Positions 25,152-33,166 of a stretch of 51,332 nucleotides of DNA are shown piece by piece (position 1 is the stretch's first letter; the number at the start of each line of letters is the position of its first letter). The translations under genes were made by a program, and so were the position numbers. The notes under the pieces were generated by a model. It searched no databases. It saw only the letters and a program-made list of their open reading frames with translations, and had not been told where the DNA came from. This DNA is from SIG480 sp045537045 (GTDB lineage: Bacteria; Bacillota; Clostridia; Oscillospirales; JAAYXM01), in contig JAZSOS010000009.1 in NCBI GenBank assembly GCA_045537045.1, forward strand, positions 1 through 51,332, read 5' to 3'.

Positions 25152-25952
25152 TTATTTTCCCGCAGACGCGATTTGCACTTCTCCGCAAAGCTTGCCGCCG
25201 AGGAATTTTGATGCATTTTCCATAAATCCGTCGCGGTCATCAGAAACAAAGAAGCGATATTCTGCCGCTTCGTCACTTTTCTCTATATCTTCACATTCCA
25301 GCAAGAACTTCGCCGCCTCAAGCCCGGGGTTTATAAGCGTAACACCGTTTCCCATAAAACGCGCAATCGCCCGCTCTATAATCGGGTAATGCGTACAACC
25401 CATAATGAGCGTATCAACGCCCTCATTTCTTATCGGCGTAAGATATTCTTCAACCATCGTCGCAAGAACGATATCATCGGGATTCGTCCTACCGTTTTCG
25501 ACAAGCGGAACAAAAAGCGGGCACGCCGCCGTGTGAATCTCCGCATCGGGGCGCACGGTGAGAATTTCCCTTTCATAAGAGCGGCTTTTTACTGTCGCGC
25601 TGGTTCCTATTATACCTATCTTTGAGTTTTTTGTGGCATTGCACGCCGCGCGGGACGCCGGCTGGACAACGCCGATTATCGGCATATCATAAATTTCGCG
25701 TATGCGCGGCAAAGATACCGAGCTTGCAGTTCCGCACGCCATAATAACTGCCTTAATATTGAAACCGCGCAGAAAGTCAATATCCTCACGGACATAACGC
25801 ATTATCGTCTCGTGCGAACGCGTGCCGTAGGGAACGCGCGCCGTATCCCCAAAGTATACAATCTTCTCCTGCGGCAGAAGTCTCATTATCTCGGCAACGG
25901 CGGTAAGCCCGCCAAGTCCCGAATCGAAAACACCGATTGCACGGTTATCCAT
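25152..25952 (-). CDS. murI: Glutamate racemase
   Basis: Makes D-glutamate for peptidoglycan. 266 residues. Active-site blocks: FDSGLGGLT (9-17), YFGDTARVPYG (33-43), first catalytic Cys73 in MACGTASS, second Cys186 with His188 in MGCTHYP. The first block is normally ACNTAS; here Asn is replaced by Gly74. Both catalytic Cys residues are kept, so activity is still expected. Its ribosome binding site lies in the end of ddl and the gap is 3 bases, so the two are probably coupled. Confidence 0.94.
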   Translation of the reverse strand: MDNRAIGVFDSGLGGLTAVAEIMRLLPQEKIVYFGDTARVPYGTRSHETIMRYVREDIDFLRGFNIKAVIMACGTASSVSLPRIREIYDMPIIGVVQPASRAACNATKNSKIGIIGTSATVKSRSYEREILTVRPDAEIHTAACPLFVPLVENGRTNPDDIVLATMVEEYLTPIRNEGVDTLIMGCTHYPIIERAIARFMGNGVTLINPGLEAAKFLLECEDIEKSDEAAEYRFFVSDDRDGFMENASKFLGGKLCGEVQIASAGK

Positions 25953-25955
25953 TAC

Positions 25956-27005
25956 TTACGCCTCCAATGCACACGCAATGATTCTGTCAAGCAGCTCCGA
26001 AAAACCTATACCGCATGCCGCAAAAAGCTTTGCATACATACTTATATCCGTAAAACCGGGGATGGTGTTTATTTCATTGAACACTATCTCGCCGTTTGTC
26101 TTGTCTACAAAAAAGTCAACCCTCGAAAGCCCGCGGCAACCGAGTGCCATATATATATTCTTTGCATAAGCGCGAATTTTTTCCGCAGTCTCAGACGGAA
26201 GGTTTGCGGGGATCACGATTTCCGATGTTCCGTCAAGATATTTTGACTCATACGAATAAAATTCACGCGAGGCAACAACCTCACCGCAAACGGATATTTC
26301 CGGCTCACCGTTGCCGAGCGCCGCAGTCTCAATTTCACGCGCGTTGATGTATTCTTCAACCAGTACCTTCCCGCCAAACGGAAGCGCCGCTTCTATTCCG
26401 ACAACAAGCTCTTTACGGTCATTAGCCTTTGCCGTTCCGACCGACGAGCCTGTTCCCGCAGGCTTTATAAACACCGGATAGGAAAATTTATTTTCTATTT
26501 CCTCAATCTTTTCATCTGACCAGTTCTTATCGGTAACAAGCACCCAGTCTGCCTGACGCACGCCGGTTGTTGCAGCGATGAGCTTTGTTACGGATTTGTC
26601 CATACACACAGCGCTTGAAAGACATCCCGGCCCTACGCACGGAATTCCTGCAAGCTCAAAAAGCCCCTGCACTCTTCCGTCCTCGCCGTTTTCGCCGTGA
26701 AGCACAGGAAAAACAACGTCCACGGGGAGGAGCTTACCGGTTGTATGGCAGACAATTCCGCGACTTGAGCGGCTGACCGATACGGTGCAGGGTTCTTTCT
26801 CTACGCACTGCCATGAGTTTTTAAGAATCTCATCTGGGGTAACGGAAGGAAGGTAGAACCAATCCCCCTGCTTTGTTATTCCGACAGTAATTATGTTGTA
26901 TTTTTCCGTATCAATCCCGCGAAGAACGCTCGACGCGGATTTTAAGGATATCTCATGCTCACTCGACGCTCCGCCGAAAAGCACGCAAAGATTTATCCTG
27001 TTCAT
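25956..27005 (-). CDS. ddl: D-alanine--D-alanine ligase
   Basis: ATP-grasp enzyme that joins two D-Ala for peptidoglycan. 349 residues. FGGASSEHEISLKSA (residues about 10-24) holds the catalytic Glu. PVLHGENGEDGRVQGLFELAG, FIKPAGTGSSVGTAKA and the metal site VDFFVDKTNGEIVFNEINTIPG follow. I chose ATG 27005 with GGGAGATG 6 bases before it. First gene of the ddl-murI-DUF1934-S41 run, divergent from the plus-strand gene at 27146. The Lys/Tyr position after EINT was not resolved for D-Ala versus D-Lac preference. Confidence 0.95.
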   Translation of the reverse strand: MNRINLCVLFGGASSEHEISLKSASSVLRGIDTEKYNIITVGITKQGDWFYLPSVTPDEILKNSWQCVEKEPCTVSVSRSSRGIVCHTTGKLLPVDVVFPVLHGENGEDGRVQGLFELAGIPCVGPGCLSSAVCMDKSVTKLIAATTGVRQADWVLVTDKNWSDEKIEEIENKFSYPVFIKPAGTGSSVGTAKANDRKELVVGIEAALPFGGKVLVEEYINAREIETAALGNGEPEISVCGEVVASREFYSYESKYLDGTSEIVIPANLPSETAEKIRAYAKNIYMALGCRGLSRVDFFVDKTNGEIVFNEINTIPGFTDISMYAKLFAACGIGFSELLDRIIACALEA

Positions 27006-27060
27006 AGCTGACATCTCCCGATAATTTTTTAAGAAATTTTATTTTCGATTAATTTATATG

Positions 27061-27089
27061 TGGAAAAAGAAAATCATATGTTGTATAAT
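27061..27089 (+). promoter_or_regulatory. Promoter of the 27146-27550 gene
   Basis: TATAAT at 27084-27089, 17 bases after TGGAAA (27061-27066), a partial -35. Transcription would start near 27096, just before a small hairpin. Confidence 0.6.
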
Positions 27090-27100
27090 AGTATAAGGCT

Positions 27101-27122
27101 TGAGGGGTTTCGTGTCCCCTCA
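27101..27122 (+). promoter_or_regulatory. 5'-terminal leader hairpin
   Basis: TGAGGGG (27101-27107) pairs with CCCCTCA (27116-27122) around an 8-base loop at the very start of the predicted transcript. It may protect the 5' end. No U-tract follows. Confidence 0.5.
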
Positions 27123-27145
27123 GCTTAACAGTTGAGGTGAATTAA

Positions 27146-27550
27146 ATGAATATAGACTTTACATCAAAACAGTTCCGCAGACTGCTCGACCTTGCCTATA
27201 TCGGTAACTGGGTTCTCAATTCCGCACGCGGCAATGACCGCATCCCGGATTTTGACGAGGTTGAAAGCTATCTGTTTTCCCAGTGCCCGAAGTTTGGCAT
27301 GAACACCCTTTTTGAAGAAGTTGACGGGGAAATCCTGCCGTCAAAGGCTTTTTCCGAAGGCGGCATCCACGAAGCCATTATGGACTATGAGGACACCGTT
27401 TTCTTTGAAATCCTTGCCGAAGAGCTTGCACACCGCGACATCACGGAAGGAACATACGATTCCGACGAGCTTGTTCCCCGGCGTGAGGCGTACATCCGCG
27501 AATTTGAACGCAACGGCGTTACAAACATAAGCGTAGATGCCGATTTGTGA
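27146..27550 (+). CDS. Uncharacterised acidic protein of 134 residues
   Basis: I do not recognise a named family. It is soluble, strongly acidic and helical, beginning MNIDFTSKQFRRLLDLAYIG and continuing WVLNSARGNDRIPDFDEVE. There are no membrane segments and a single Cys. GAGGTG 6 bases before the ATG and its own promoter with a leader hairpin support a real gene. Its stop is 9 bases from the stop of the convergent hemolysin III gene, with no clear terminator between. Confidence 0.75.
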   Translation: MNIDFTSKQFRRLLDLAYIGNWVLNSARGNDRIPDFDEVESYLFSQCPKFGMNTLFEEVDGEILPSKAFSEGGIHEAIMDYEDTVFFEILAEELAHRDITEGTYDSDELVPRREAYIREFERNGVTNISVDADL

Positions 27551-27558
27551 TAATATAT

Positions 27559-28218
27559 CTACATTATAACATAAGCAAGGACAGAAATAAAGTGGCAAAC
27601 ACTTCCGGCAAGCGCAAGAAAATGGAATACGGAGTGCATATACTTTTTTGTTTTGCCTATTCCGTAAAGCACAGCACCGACGGTATAGAGTATCCCGCCC
27701 GCCACAAGAAGAATAACGCCCGCCGGCGCAACGGATGCGATAAGGTCACGCACCGAAAAAATTATCGCCCACCCCATTGCTATATATATTATCATTGAAA
27801 CCACACGGAACTTATGGACATTTATAGCATTAAGCACAATTCCGACCGTGGCGGCAGCCCACACGACACAGAATATAGTAAAACCTGAGCTTTCGCGCAT
27901 CGCAACAAGGGTATACGGCGTGTAGGTTCCCGCGATGAGAAAATATATGCTGCAATGGTCAAGCGTTCTGAAAACCTTTTTTGCAAGGTTTATTCCGAGT
28001 GCATGGTAAATAGTGGATATCGAATAGAGAACTATCATCGACGCACCATAAATCGCACTTGACACTATCTTCCAGACATCGCCCTGCCGTGCACTGAACA
28101 CAACGCAAAGCACAAGTGCAACTATACCGAACACCGCACCAAGACCGTGCGATATTGAATTTACAAGTTCTTCACCTAACGTATACTTCGGTATGCCGAG
28201 TCTTTCTCTTTTATCCAT
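27559..28218 (-). CDS. Hemolysin III family (YqfA/TrhA-like) membrane protein
   Basis: Seven-helix membrane protein of the PAQR/hemolysin III family. 219 residues. Family blocks EELVNSISHGLGAVFGIVAL, TIYHALGIN, RTLDHCSIYFLIAGTYTPYTL, and a C-terminal VFHFLALAGSVCHFISVLAYV (read in parts) contain the conserved His and Asp residues thought to bind zinc. I chose ATG 28218 with AAGGAG 7 bases upstream; the frame is open to 28257. A promoter lies at 28263-28291. Confidence 0.93.
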   Translation of the reverse strand: MDKRERLGIPKYTLGEELVNSISHGLGAVFGIVALVLCVVFSARQGDVWKIVSSAIYGASMIVLYSISTIYHALGINLAKKVFRTLDHCSIYFLIAGTYTPYTLVAMRESSGFTIFCVVWAAATVGIVLNAINVHKFRVVSMIIYIAMGWAIIFSVRDLIASVAPAGVILLVAGGILYTVGAVLYGIGKTKKYMHSVFHFLALAGSVCHFISVLAYVIM

Positions 28219-28262
28219 CAGCTTTCTCCTTATTTTGTTCCGCTTTTTAAAAAGCATCTTTT

Positions 28263-28291
28263 ATCATATCACTTTTTAACACAAAATACAA
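28263..28291 (-). promoter_or_regulatory. Promoter of the hemolysin III-type gene
   Basis: On the minus strand TTGTAT (28291-28286), 17-base spacer, TATGAT (28268-28263). It is placed 45 bases before the chosen ATG. Confidence 0.65.
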
Positions 28292-28347
28292 TTAAAATTT
28301 CAAATATTAACCAATATTTTAAAACTTAATTTACGGAGGACAAAATC

Positions 28348-28890
28348 GTGAAAAAACTGTTTGTTTTTATCTGTACTGTTTCACTTCTTTTTTTCGGCGC
28401 GGGATGCACGGAAAACACCAAAAATGCTTTTTTGCCCGAAGCGCAGAACGACAAATTTTTCACCACGGTTGGAACTTATGACTACATCTGCACACTTGAA
28501 ATCCGCTGTGATGAAGCACTCGCATCGTCTGACCTTTCTGAAGAAAAGCGCGCGCTTTTACCCGAGAACGGTGAGATTGTCAGATTTTGCGAGGTCGGCT
28601 TCAATGCCGGTGAAAGCGTTTTTGATATTCTTATGCGCACGGTGCGGGAGAGGAAGCTGCATCTTGATTTTTCCGAAACGCCCGCATATAATTCAACGTA
28701 CATAAAAGGAATATCAAACCTTTATGAGCTTGACTGCGGAGAGTTTTCAGGCTGGCTTTATACGGTAAACGGCGAAAGCCCGGATATCGGTTACAGCCAG
28801 TATAAGCCGGAACATGGCGACAGCATTTCTTTCACATACACCTGTGACTGGAGAGATGCTTACGAAGAAGAGGAGGAGAAAAGCGAATGA
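28348..28890 (+). CDS. DUF4430-domain lipoprotein
   Basis: 180 residues. The signal peptide ends in a lipobox FFGAGC (Cys20), so it is anchored outside the membrane. The C-terminal part matches the DUF4430 pattern: SVFDILMR, YNSTYIKGISNLYELDCGEFSGWLY (read in parts), TVNGESPD, SYQYKP-like segment and FTYTCDW. Related modules occur in cobalamin-binding and adhesion proteins. The start is GTG with ACGGAGGA upstream. It overlaps the ABC exporter gene by 4 bases (ATGA), so the two are translationally coupled and probably act together. Confidence 0.85.
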   Translation: MKKLFVFICTVSLLFFGAGCTENTKNAFLPEAQNDKFFTTVGTYDYICTLEIRCDEALASSDLSEEKRALLPENGEIVRFCEVGFNAGESVFDILMRTVRERKLHLDFSETPAYNSTYIKGISNLYELDCGEFSGWLYTVNGESPDIGYSQYKPEHGDSISFTYTCDWRDAYEEEEEKSE

Positions 28891-30641
28891 ACACTTCAAA
28901 GAAAAGTAACGGATATCTTCTTTCGCGTTTTATCCCCTACTTCAAAAAATACAGGCTTATTCTTGTGCTCGACCTTTTCTGTGCGATGCTTACCACGGTC
29001 TGCGATATTGTCCTGCCGCTTATCGTCCGATTTCTTACAGAGCTTGGCATGAACGATATCCATTCACTCACAGCGCGAACAATTCTCTCTGTCGGAATTT
29101 TATATATCACGCTCCGCATCATAGATGTTATCGCAAACTACTTTATGCAGAACACAGGTCACGTTATGGGCGCGAGGATCGAAACGGATATGCGCCGTGA
29201 TTTGTTCTCGCATCTTCAGGAGCTTTCGTATTCATATTACAGCAACACCAAAGTCGGTCAGCTTATGACCAGAATCACAAGCGACCTATTTGACATAACT
29301 GAGTTTGCACATCACTGCCCCGAAGAGTTTTTCATCGCCGGTATAAAAATTGCCGTTTCGTTTGCAATTCTCTGTGCAACGGATTTCTGGCTCACGCTTA
29401 TAATATTTGCCATTATCCCCGTTATGATTTTCTGCTCAACGCGCTTTAACCGCCGCATGCGACGTGCATTCAAGCGCTCGCGCAATCAGCTCGGCGAAAT
29501 AAACGCGAGCGTTGAGGACTCACTGCTCGGTGTTCGCGTGGTAAAATCCTTCGCAAACGAGGACATTGAGCGCGAAAAGTTTGAGCGCGGCAATGAGGAG
29601 TTTCTTGATACGAAAAAAGAGACGTATCGATATATGGCAGGCTTTGGCAGTACCACCCGCTTTTTCGACGGTCTTATGTATATAGTGGTAGTGGTTGCCG
29701 GCTCTTTCTTTATGATGCACGGACGAATAACCCCGCCCGACTTTATGGCATATCTGCTCTACGTTTCAACGCTTCTCACTTCAATACGCAGAATCGTTGA
29801 ATTCACCGAGCAGTTCCAGCGCGGCATAACGGGAATCGAACGCTTTGTTGAAGTTCTTGACGAGCCGGTTGAAATACGCGACATCCCCGGCGCAACCGTT
29901 CTACCGTCCGTCTCCGGTGACATAGTGTTTGACAACGTGAGCTTCCGCTATGGCGACAGCAGTGAGAACGTTCTTACCGGAATAAACCTGCATATTAAAA
30001 AAGGCGAAAACGTTGCTCTTGTCGGTCCTTCCGGTGCGGGGAAAACAACGCTTTGTAATCTTATCCCGCGTTTTTACGATGTCACCGATGGTACAATTTC
30101 AGTTGACGGTGTGGACATCCGCTCTGTCACGACCAAATCCCTGCGTTCCCAGATAGGCATTGTCCAGCAGGATGTTTATCTTTTCTCGGGAACTGTTTAT
30201 GACAACATTGAGTACGGACTTCCCGGTGCATCTCGCGAGGAAATAGAGCACGCGGCACGCCTTGCCGGTTCGCACGAGTTTATCTCACAGCTTCCTGACG
30301 GGTACAACACCTTTGTCGGCGAACGCGGCGTAAAGCTCTCCGGAGGTCAGAAGCAACGCATAAGCATTGCCCGCGTGTTCCTCAAAAACCCGCCGGTTCT
30401 CATCCTTGATGAAGCGACAAGCGCACTTGATAACGAGAGCGAGCATATCGTTCAGAAGTCACTTTCCGAGCTTGCAAAAGGAAGAACAACGCTCACTATC
30501 GCCCACCGCCTTACCACAATCAAAAACGCGACCAAGATTCTCGTTCTCACCGAGGATGGTATCGCCGAGCAGGGCAGCCACGACGAGCTTATGAAAAAGC
30601 GCGGGCTGTATCACAGCCTTTACAGTATGTACGATGTGTAA
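28887..30641 (+). CDS. ABC transporter, fused membrane and ATPase domains (exporter type)
   Basis: Half-transporter of the MsbA/BmrA class, expected to work as a homodimer. 584 residues. The six-helix membrane domain occupies about 1-320. The nucleotide-binding domain begins near 345 (GDIVFDNVSFRYG), with Walker A VGPSGAGKTT, Q-loop IVQQDVYLFSG, signature VKLSGGQKQR, Walker B VLILDEATSALD and switch TIAHRL. All catalytic residues are present. Exported substrate unknown. It is coupled to a DUF4430 lipoprotein, an unusual partner for an exporter. Confidence 0.95.
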   Translation: MNTSKKSNGYLLSRFIPYFKKYRLILVLDLFCAMLTTVCDIVLPLIVRFLTELGMNDIHSLTARTILSVGILYITLRIIDVIANYFMQNTGHVMGARIETDMRRDLFSHLQELSYSYYSNTKVGQLMTRITSDLFDITEFAHHCPEEFFIAGIKIAVSFAILCATDFWLTLIIFAIIPVMIFCSTRFNRRMRRAFKRSRNQLGEINASVEDSLLGVRVVKSFANEDIEREKFERGNEEFLDTKKETYRYMAGFGSTTRFFDGLMYIVVVVAGSFFMMHGRITPPDFMAYLLYVSTLLTSIRRIVEFTEQFQRGITGIERFVEVLDEPVEIRDIPGATVLPSVSGDIVFDNVSFRYGDSSENVLTGINLHIKKGENVALVGPSGAGKTTLCNLIPRFYDVTDGTISVDGVDIRSVTTKSLRSQIGIVQQDVYLFSGTVYDNIEYGLPGASREEIEHAARLAGSHEFISQLPDGYNTFVGERGVKLSGGQKQRISIARVFLKNPPVLILDEATSALDNESEHIVQKSLSELAKGRTTLTIAHRLTTIKNATKILVLTEDGIAEQGSHDELMKKRGLYHSLYSMYDV

Positions 30642-30655
30642 AAGGCAAATTTTAC

Positions 30656-30684
30656 TTGTAATCCCACGTAAACTGGCATATAAT
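30656..30684 (+). promoter_or_regulatory. Promoter of the permuted solute-binding lipoprotein gene
   Basis: TTGTAA (30656-30661), 17-base spacer, TATAAT (30679-30684). It lies 15 bases after the ABC transporter stop and gives a leader of about 28 bases, so the gene is transcribed on its own as well as by possible readthrough. Confidence 0.75.
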
Positions 30685-30718
30685 ATTAATCAACTACAAA
30701 CAGGAGTGTGTTTTACAA

Positions 30719-31549
30719 ATGAAAAAATTTATAAGTGTTATTCTGCTGTCAGTACTGGCAGTTTCCCTCTTTTCCGCATGCGGGTATAAAGAGCCACCGG
30801 CAATAGGTTTTCTTGTTGCCGACCAGTTCGATGGATATAAGCTTGGTACGGTGGAGGATCTCGTTCCCGGAAAGGAAATCAAAGAGCTTATCGGAAACCC
30901 TGATATTGTGAAATTCTCATCCGTCGAGAAAGGGCTTTCTGCACTCCGCAACAAAAAGGTTCACGGCATGGTTCTCCCTGCTGTATACGCGCACCACGAG
31001 CTTAAAAAAAGCGATGCCTTTCTCCCGACGGAAATCACATTCATTGAGAAGAGGCTCCGTGCAATTTCTCTTAACACACAGCAGTTTATCATGCACATTG
31101 ACACAAAGTTTACATCAATTTTAAGAGACGGTACCGCACAAAAAATTGCAGATGCCCATTCTCCATACGCTAACCCGGATGAGCCTTATGTACGCCCGTC
31201 CGACTATAAGAAGATTGACGGAAGAGTCCTTACCGTCGGTATCTGCTCTGATGACAACTATCCGCTCAACTACCGCAATGATGCAGGTGAGCTTATCGGA
31301 ATTAACGTCGATATCGCATACGAAATGGCGGCAGGCGCGCGCGCAGACCTTGTAATACGCGAATATCCGTCGGATAAGCTTATGGATGCACTCGATGCCG
31401 GCGAGGTTGATTTTATCCTCAACAACTATTTCGAAGATGAAGATAATCCAATCAGCACAAAATATCTTTATTCACACAACTACTGCGATGCATCGACCTA
31501 CATCCTCATCCGCAGCCCGGCGGCAAAATTTGCAGACAAGCAGAAGTAA
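30719..31549 (+). CDS. Lipoprotein with two solute-binding (family 3) half-domains in swapped order
   Basis: 276 residues with lipobox LFSAC (Cys21). Residues about 38-147 look like the second half of a family 3 solute-binding protein: YKLGTVEDLVPG, IVKFSSVEKGLSALRNKKVH, ending in FTSILRDGTAQKIADAH. Residues about 169-266 look like the first half: VLTVGICSDDNYPLNYRND, GELIGINVDIAYEMA, LMDALDAGEVDFIL. Normal order is the reverse, so the protein looks circularly permuted, or is a join of parts of two such proteins. No permease is adjacent; the ligand is unknown. GGAG lies 12 bases before the ATG, a little far. Confidence 0.8.
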   Translation: MKKFISVILLSVLAVSLFSACGYKEPPAIGFLVADQFDGYKLGTVEDLVPGKEIKELIGNPDIVKFSSVEKGLSALRNKKVHGMVLPAVYAHHELKKSDAFLPTEITFIEKRLRAISLNTQQFIMHIDTKFTSILRDGTAQKIADAHSPYANPDEPYVRPSDYKKIDGRVLTVGICSDDNYPLNYRNDAGELIGINVDIAYEMAAGARADLVIREYPSDKLMDALDAGEVDFILNNYFEDEDNPISTKYLYSHNYCDASTYILIRSPAAKFADKQK

Positions 31550-31619
31550 ATAAACCGGCATTAAACGTCGGAGATATGCATAATAATCGGTATACAGATT
31601 ACCTGGCGGAGGCTTATAT

Positions 31620-32147
31620 ATGAATGCAATTGTAATTTACAAAACAAAATACGGCTCAACAAAAACCTATGCCGAATGGATTGCCGAGGATCTTAGCTGC
31701 GAAATTGCAGAAGCAGGAAAGGTGAAAGCAAGCGATCTTGAGAAGTATGATACAATAATCTACGGTGGCGGTCTTTACGCCGAAGTAATAAACGGAGTAA
31801 ACCTTATCACCAAAAACTTTGATACGCTCTCCGGCAAAAAGCTTGTTGTTTACTCCACAGGACTGACCCCACCTGACTGTCGCGATTATTATGACAAACT
31901 TGTGGTTGAGAAGAACTTTAAGCCGGAGATGCTTGAAAGGATTAAAATTTTCAATTTTCCGGGCAAGATGATACTCAGTGAGCTTTCCCTTCCGCACCGC
32001 GCGGCACTGAAAACGCTTAAAAAAATCATGTCAGCCAAGGAAAATCCGACTGACATGGAAAAAATGCTTATAACTCTGTGCGATGCCGACGGAGACTTCA
32101 GCGACAGAAAACTCACTGATGCACTTGTGGCATATGTAAAAGAGTAA
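31620..32147 (+). CDS. Flavodoxin-like protein
   Basis: 175-residue FMN-binding fold: phosphate loop YKTKYGSTKTYAEWIA (7-22), the YDTIIYGGGLYAE strand-turn (about 43-55) and KKLVVYSTGL (about 73-82). The length and domain fit flavodoxin-domain proteins related to HemG-type or menaquinone-linked reductases, but no specific residue points to one. RBS GGCGGAGG lies 11 bases before the ATG. A strong terminator follows at 32167. Confidence 0.87.
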   Translation: MNAIVIYKTKYGSTKTYAEWIAEDLSCEIAEAGKVKASDLEKYDTIIYGGGLYAEVINGVNLITKNFDTLSGKKLVVYSTGLTPPDCRDYYDKLVVEKNFKPEMLERIKIFNFPGKMILSELSLPHRAALKTLKKIMSAKENPTDMEKMLITLCDADGDFSDRKLTDALVAYVKE

Positions 32148-32166
32148 AATATATTGTAAATAGCAA

Positions 32167-32198
32167 CAGCAGGGGCCAAAATCGAACTGCCCCTGCTG
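32167..32198 (+). terminator. Terminator of the flavodoxin-like gene
   Basis: CAGCAGGGGC (32167-32176) pairs perfectly with GCCCCTGCTG (32189-32198), 12-base loop, then CCTTTTTATTTC. It lies between the convergent flavodoxin-like and galE genes; it has no U-run in the galE direction. Confidence 0.9.
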
Positions 32199-32226
32199 CC
32201 TTTTTATTTCTTTATAATGCTTTTTA

Positions 32227-33141
32227 TTATTTTCCGAGCTTTTCGCGGTAGTAGTCCATTGTAAGCTTTACGCCCTCTTCAAGAGTATACTGAATCTCAT
32301 ATCCGAGAATGTTGCGAAGCTTTGTGTTGTCGAGATAGCTGTGGAGAATATCTCCTTTTCTTGCCTCTCTATACTCGGCACGTACCTTGCCCTGCGACAT
32401 AATCTCAACAAGCTCGTTTACCGTTGTTTTCTTGCAGGTAGCAACGTTTATAACCTCGTTATCACCTGCTGTGAGTGCCGCAAAGTTTGCACCTGCGATA
32501 TCGCCGACGTAAACAAAGTCACGCGTCTGCTCGCCGTCGCCGAAGATTACGGGAGTCTCGCCGCGGAGAAGCTTATCCGTGAAGATGGACACAACACCGC
32601 CCTCGCCCTTCGGGTCCTGACGCACACCGAAAACGTTTGCATAGCGAAGGATTGTGTACTTAAAGCCGTACATATCCGAGAAGGTTTTGATGTAGTACTC
32701 CGGAGTGAACTTCGATATGCCGTAGAAGGACATCGGGGCCTTCGGGTGGTTCTCGTCCACCGGAAGATACTCCGGATTTCCGTAAACCGCTGCGCTGGAT
32801 GCGTAGATAATCTTCTTTACGCCGAAATCACGCACTGCTTCAAGCACCTTTACCGTGCCGACAACGTTGGTTTCCGCATCAAAGCTTACCTCGCGGATTG
32901 ACTTTTGAATGTCAATCTGCGCTGCCTCGTGATAGATTACCTCGGGAGCAAACTCCTCTACCGCCGCACGGAAAGCTTCGCTCCGTATATCAACCTCATA
33001 GAATTTTGCTGCCGGATTTAAGTTTGCAATATTGCCTGTTGAGAGGTTGTCGCAAACCGCAACCTCACATCCCGCCTCACAGAGACGATCGACAATGTGC
33101 GAGCCGATAAACCCGCAACCGCCTGTTACCAATACTTTCAA
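32227..33141 (-). CDS. galE: NAD-dependent UDP-sugar epimerase (GalE-like)
   Basis: Extended short-chain dehydrogenase that likely interconverts UDP-glucose and UDP-galactose or their N-acetyl forms. 304 residues, somewhat short for GalE (about 330) and close to the WbpP/archaeal-type epimerases. NAD motif GGCGFIGSHIVDRL (7-20), catalytic YASSAAVYG and YGISK (the Tyr-Lys pair), RDFVYVGDIAGAN. The start is TTG with GAGGGTG upstream. Last gene of the kinase-mutase-epimerase run; the true sugar is not settled. Confidence 0.9.
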   Translation of the reverse strand: MKVLVTGGCGFIGSHIVDRLCEAGCEVAVCDNLSTGNIANLNPAAKFYEVDIRSEAFRAAVEEFAPEVIYHEAAQIDIQKSIREVSFDAETNVVGTVKVLEAVRDFGVKKIIYASSAAVYGNPEYLPVDENHPKAPMSFYGISKFTPEYYIKTFSDMYGFKYTILRYANVFGVRQDPKGEGGVVSIFTDKLLRGETPVIFGDGEQTRDFVYVGDIAGANFAALTAGDNEVINVATCKKTTVNELVEIMSQGKVRAEYREARKGDILHSYLDNTKLRNILGYEIQYTLEEGVKLTMDYYREKLGK

Positions 33142-33166
33142 AAGTTACACCCTCTTCTGACTTTAT

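Noticed and set aside
25978..26347. Plus-strand frames opposite ddl
   Set aside because: They mirror the ATP-grasp coding sequence and have no start signals.
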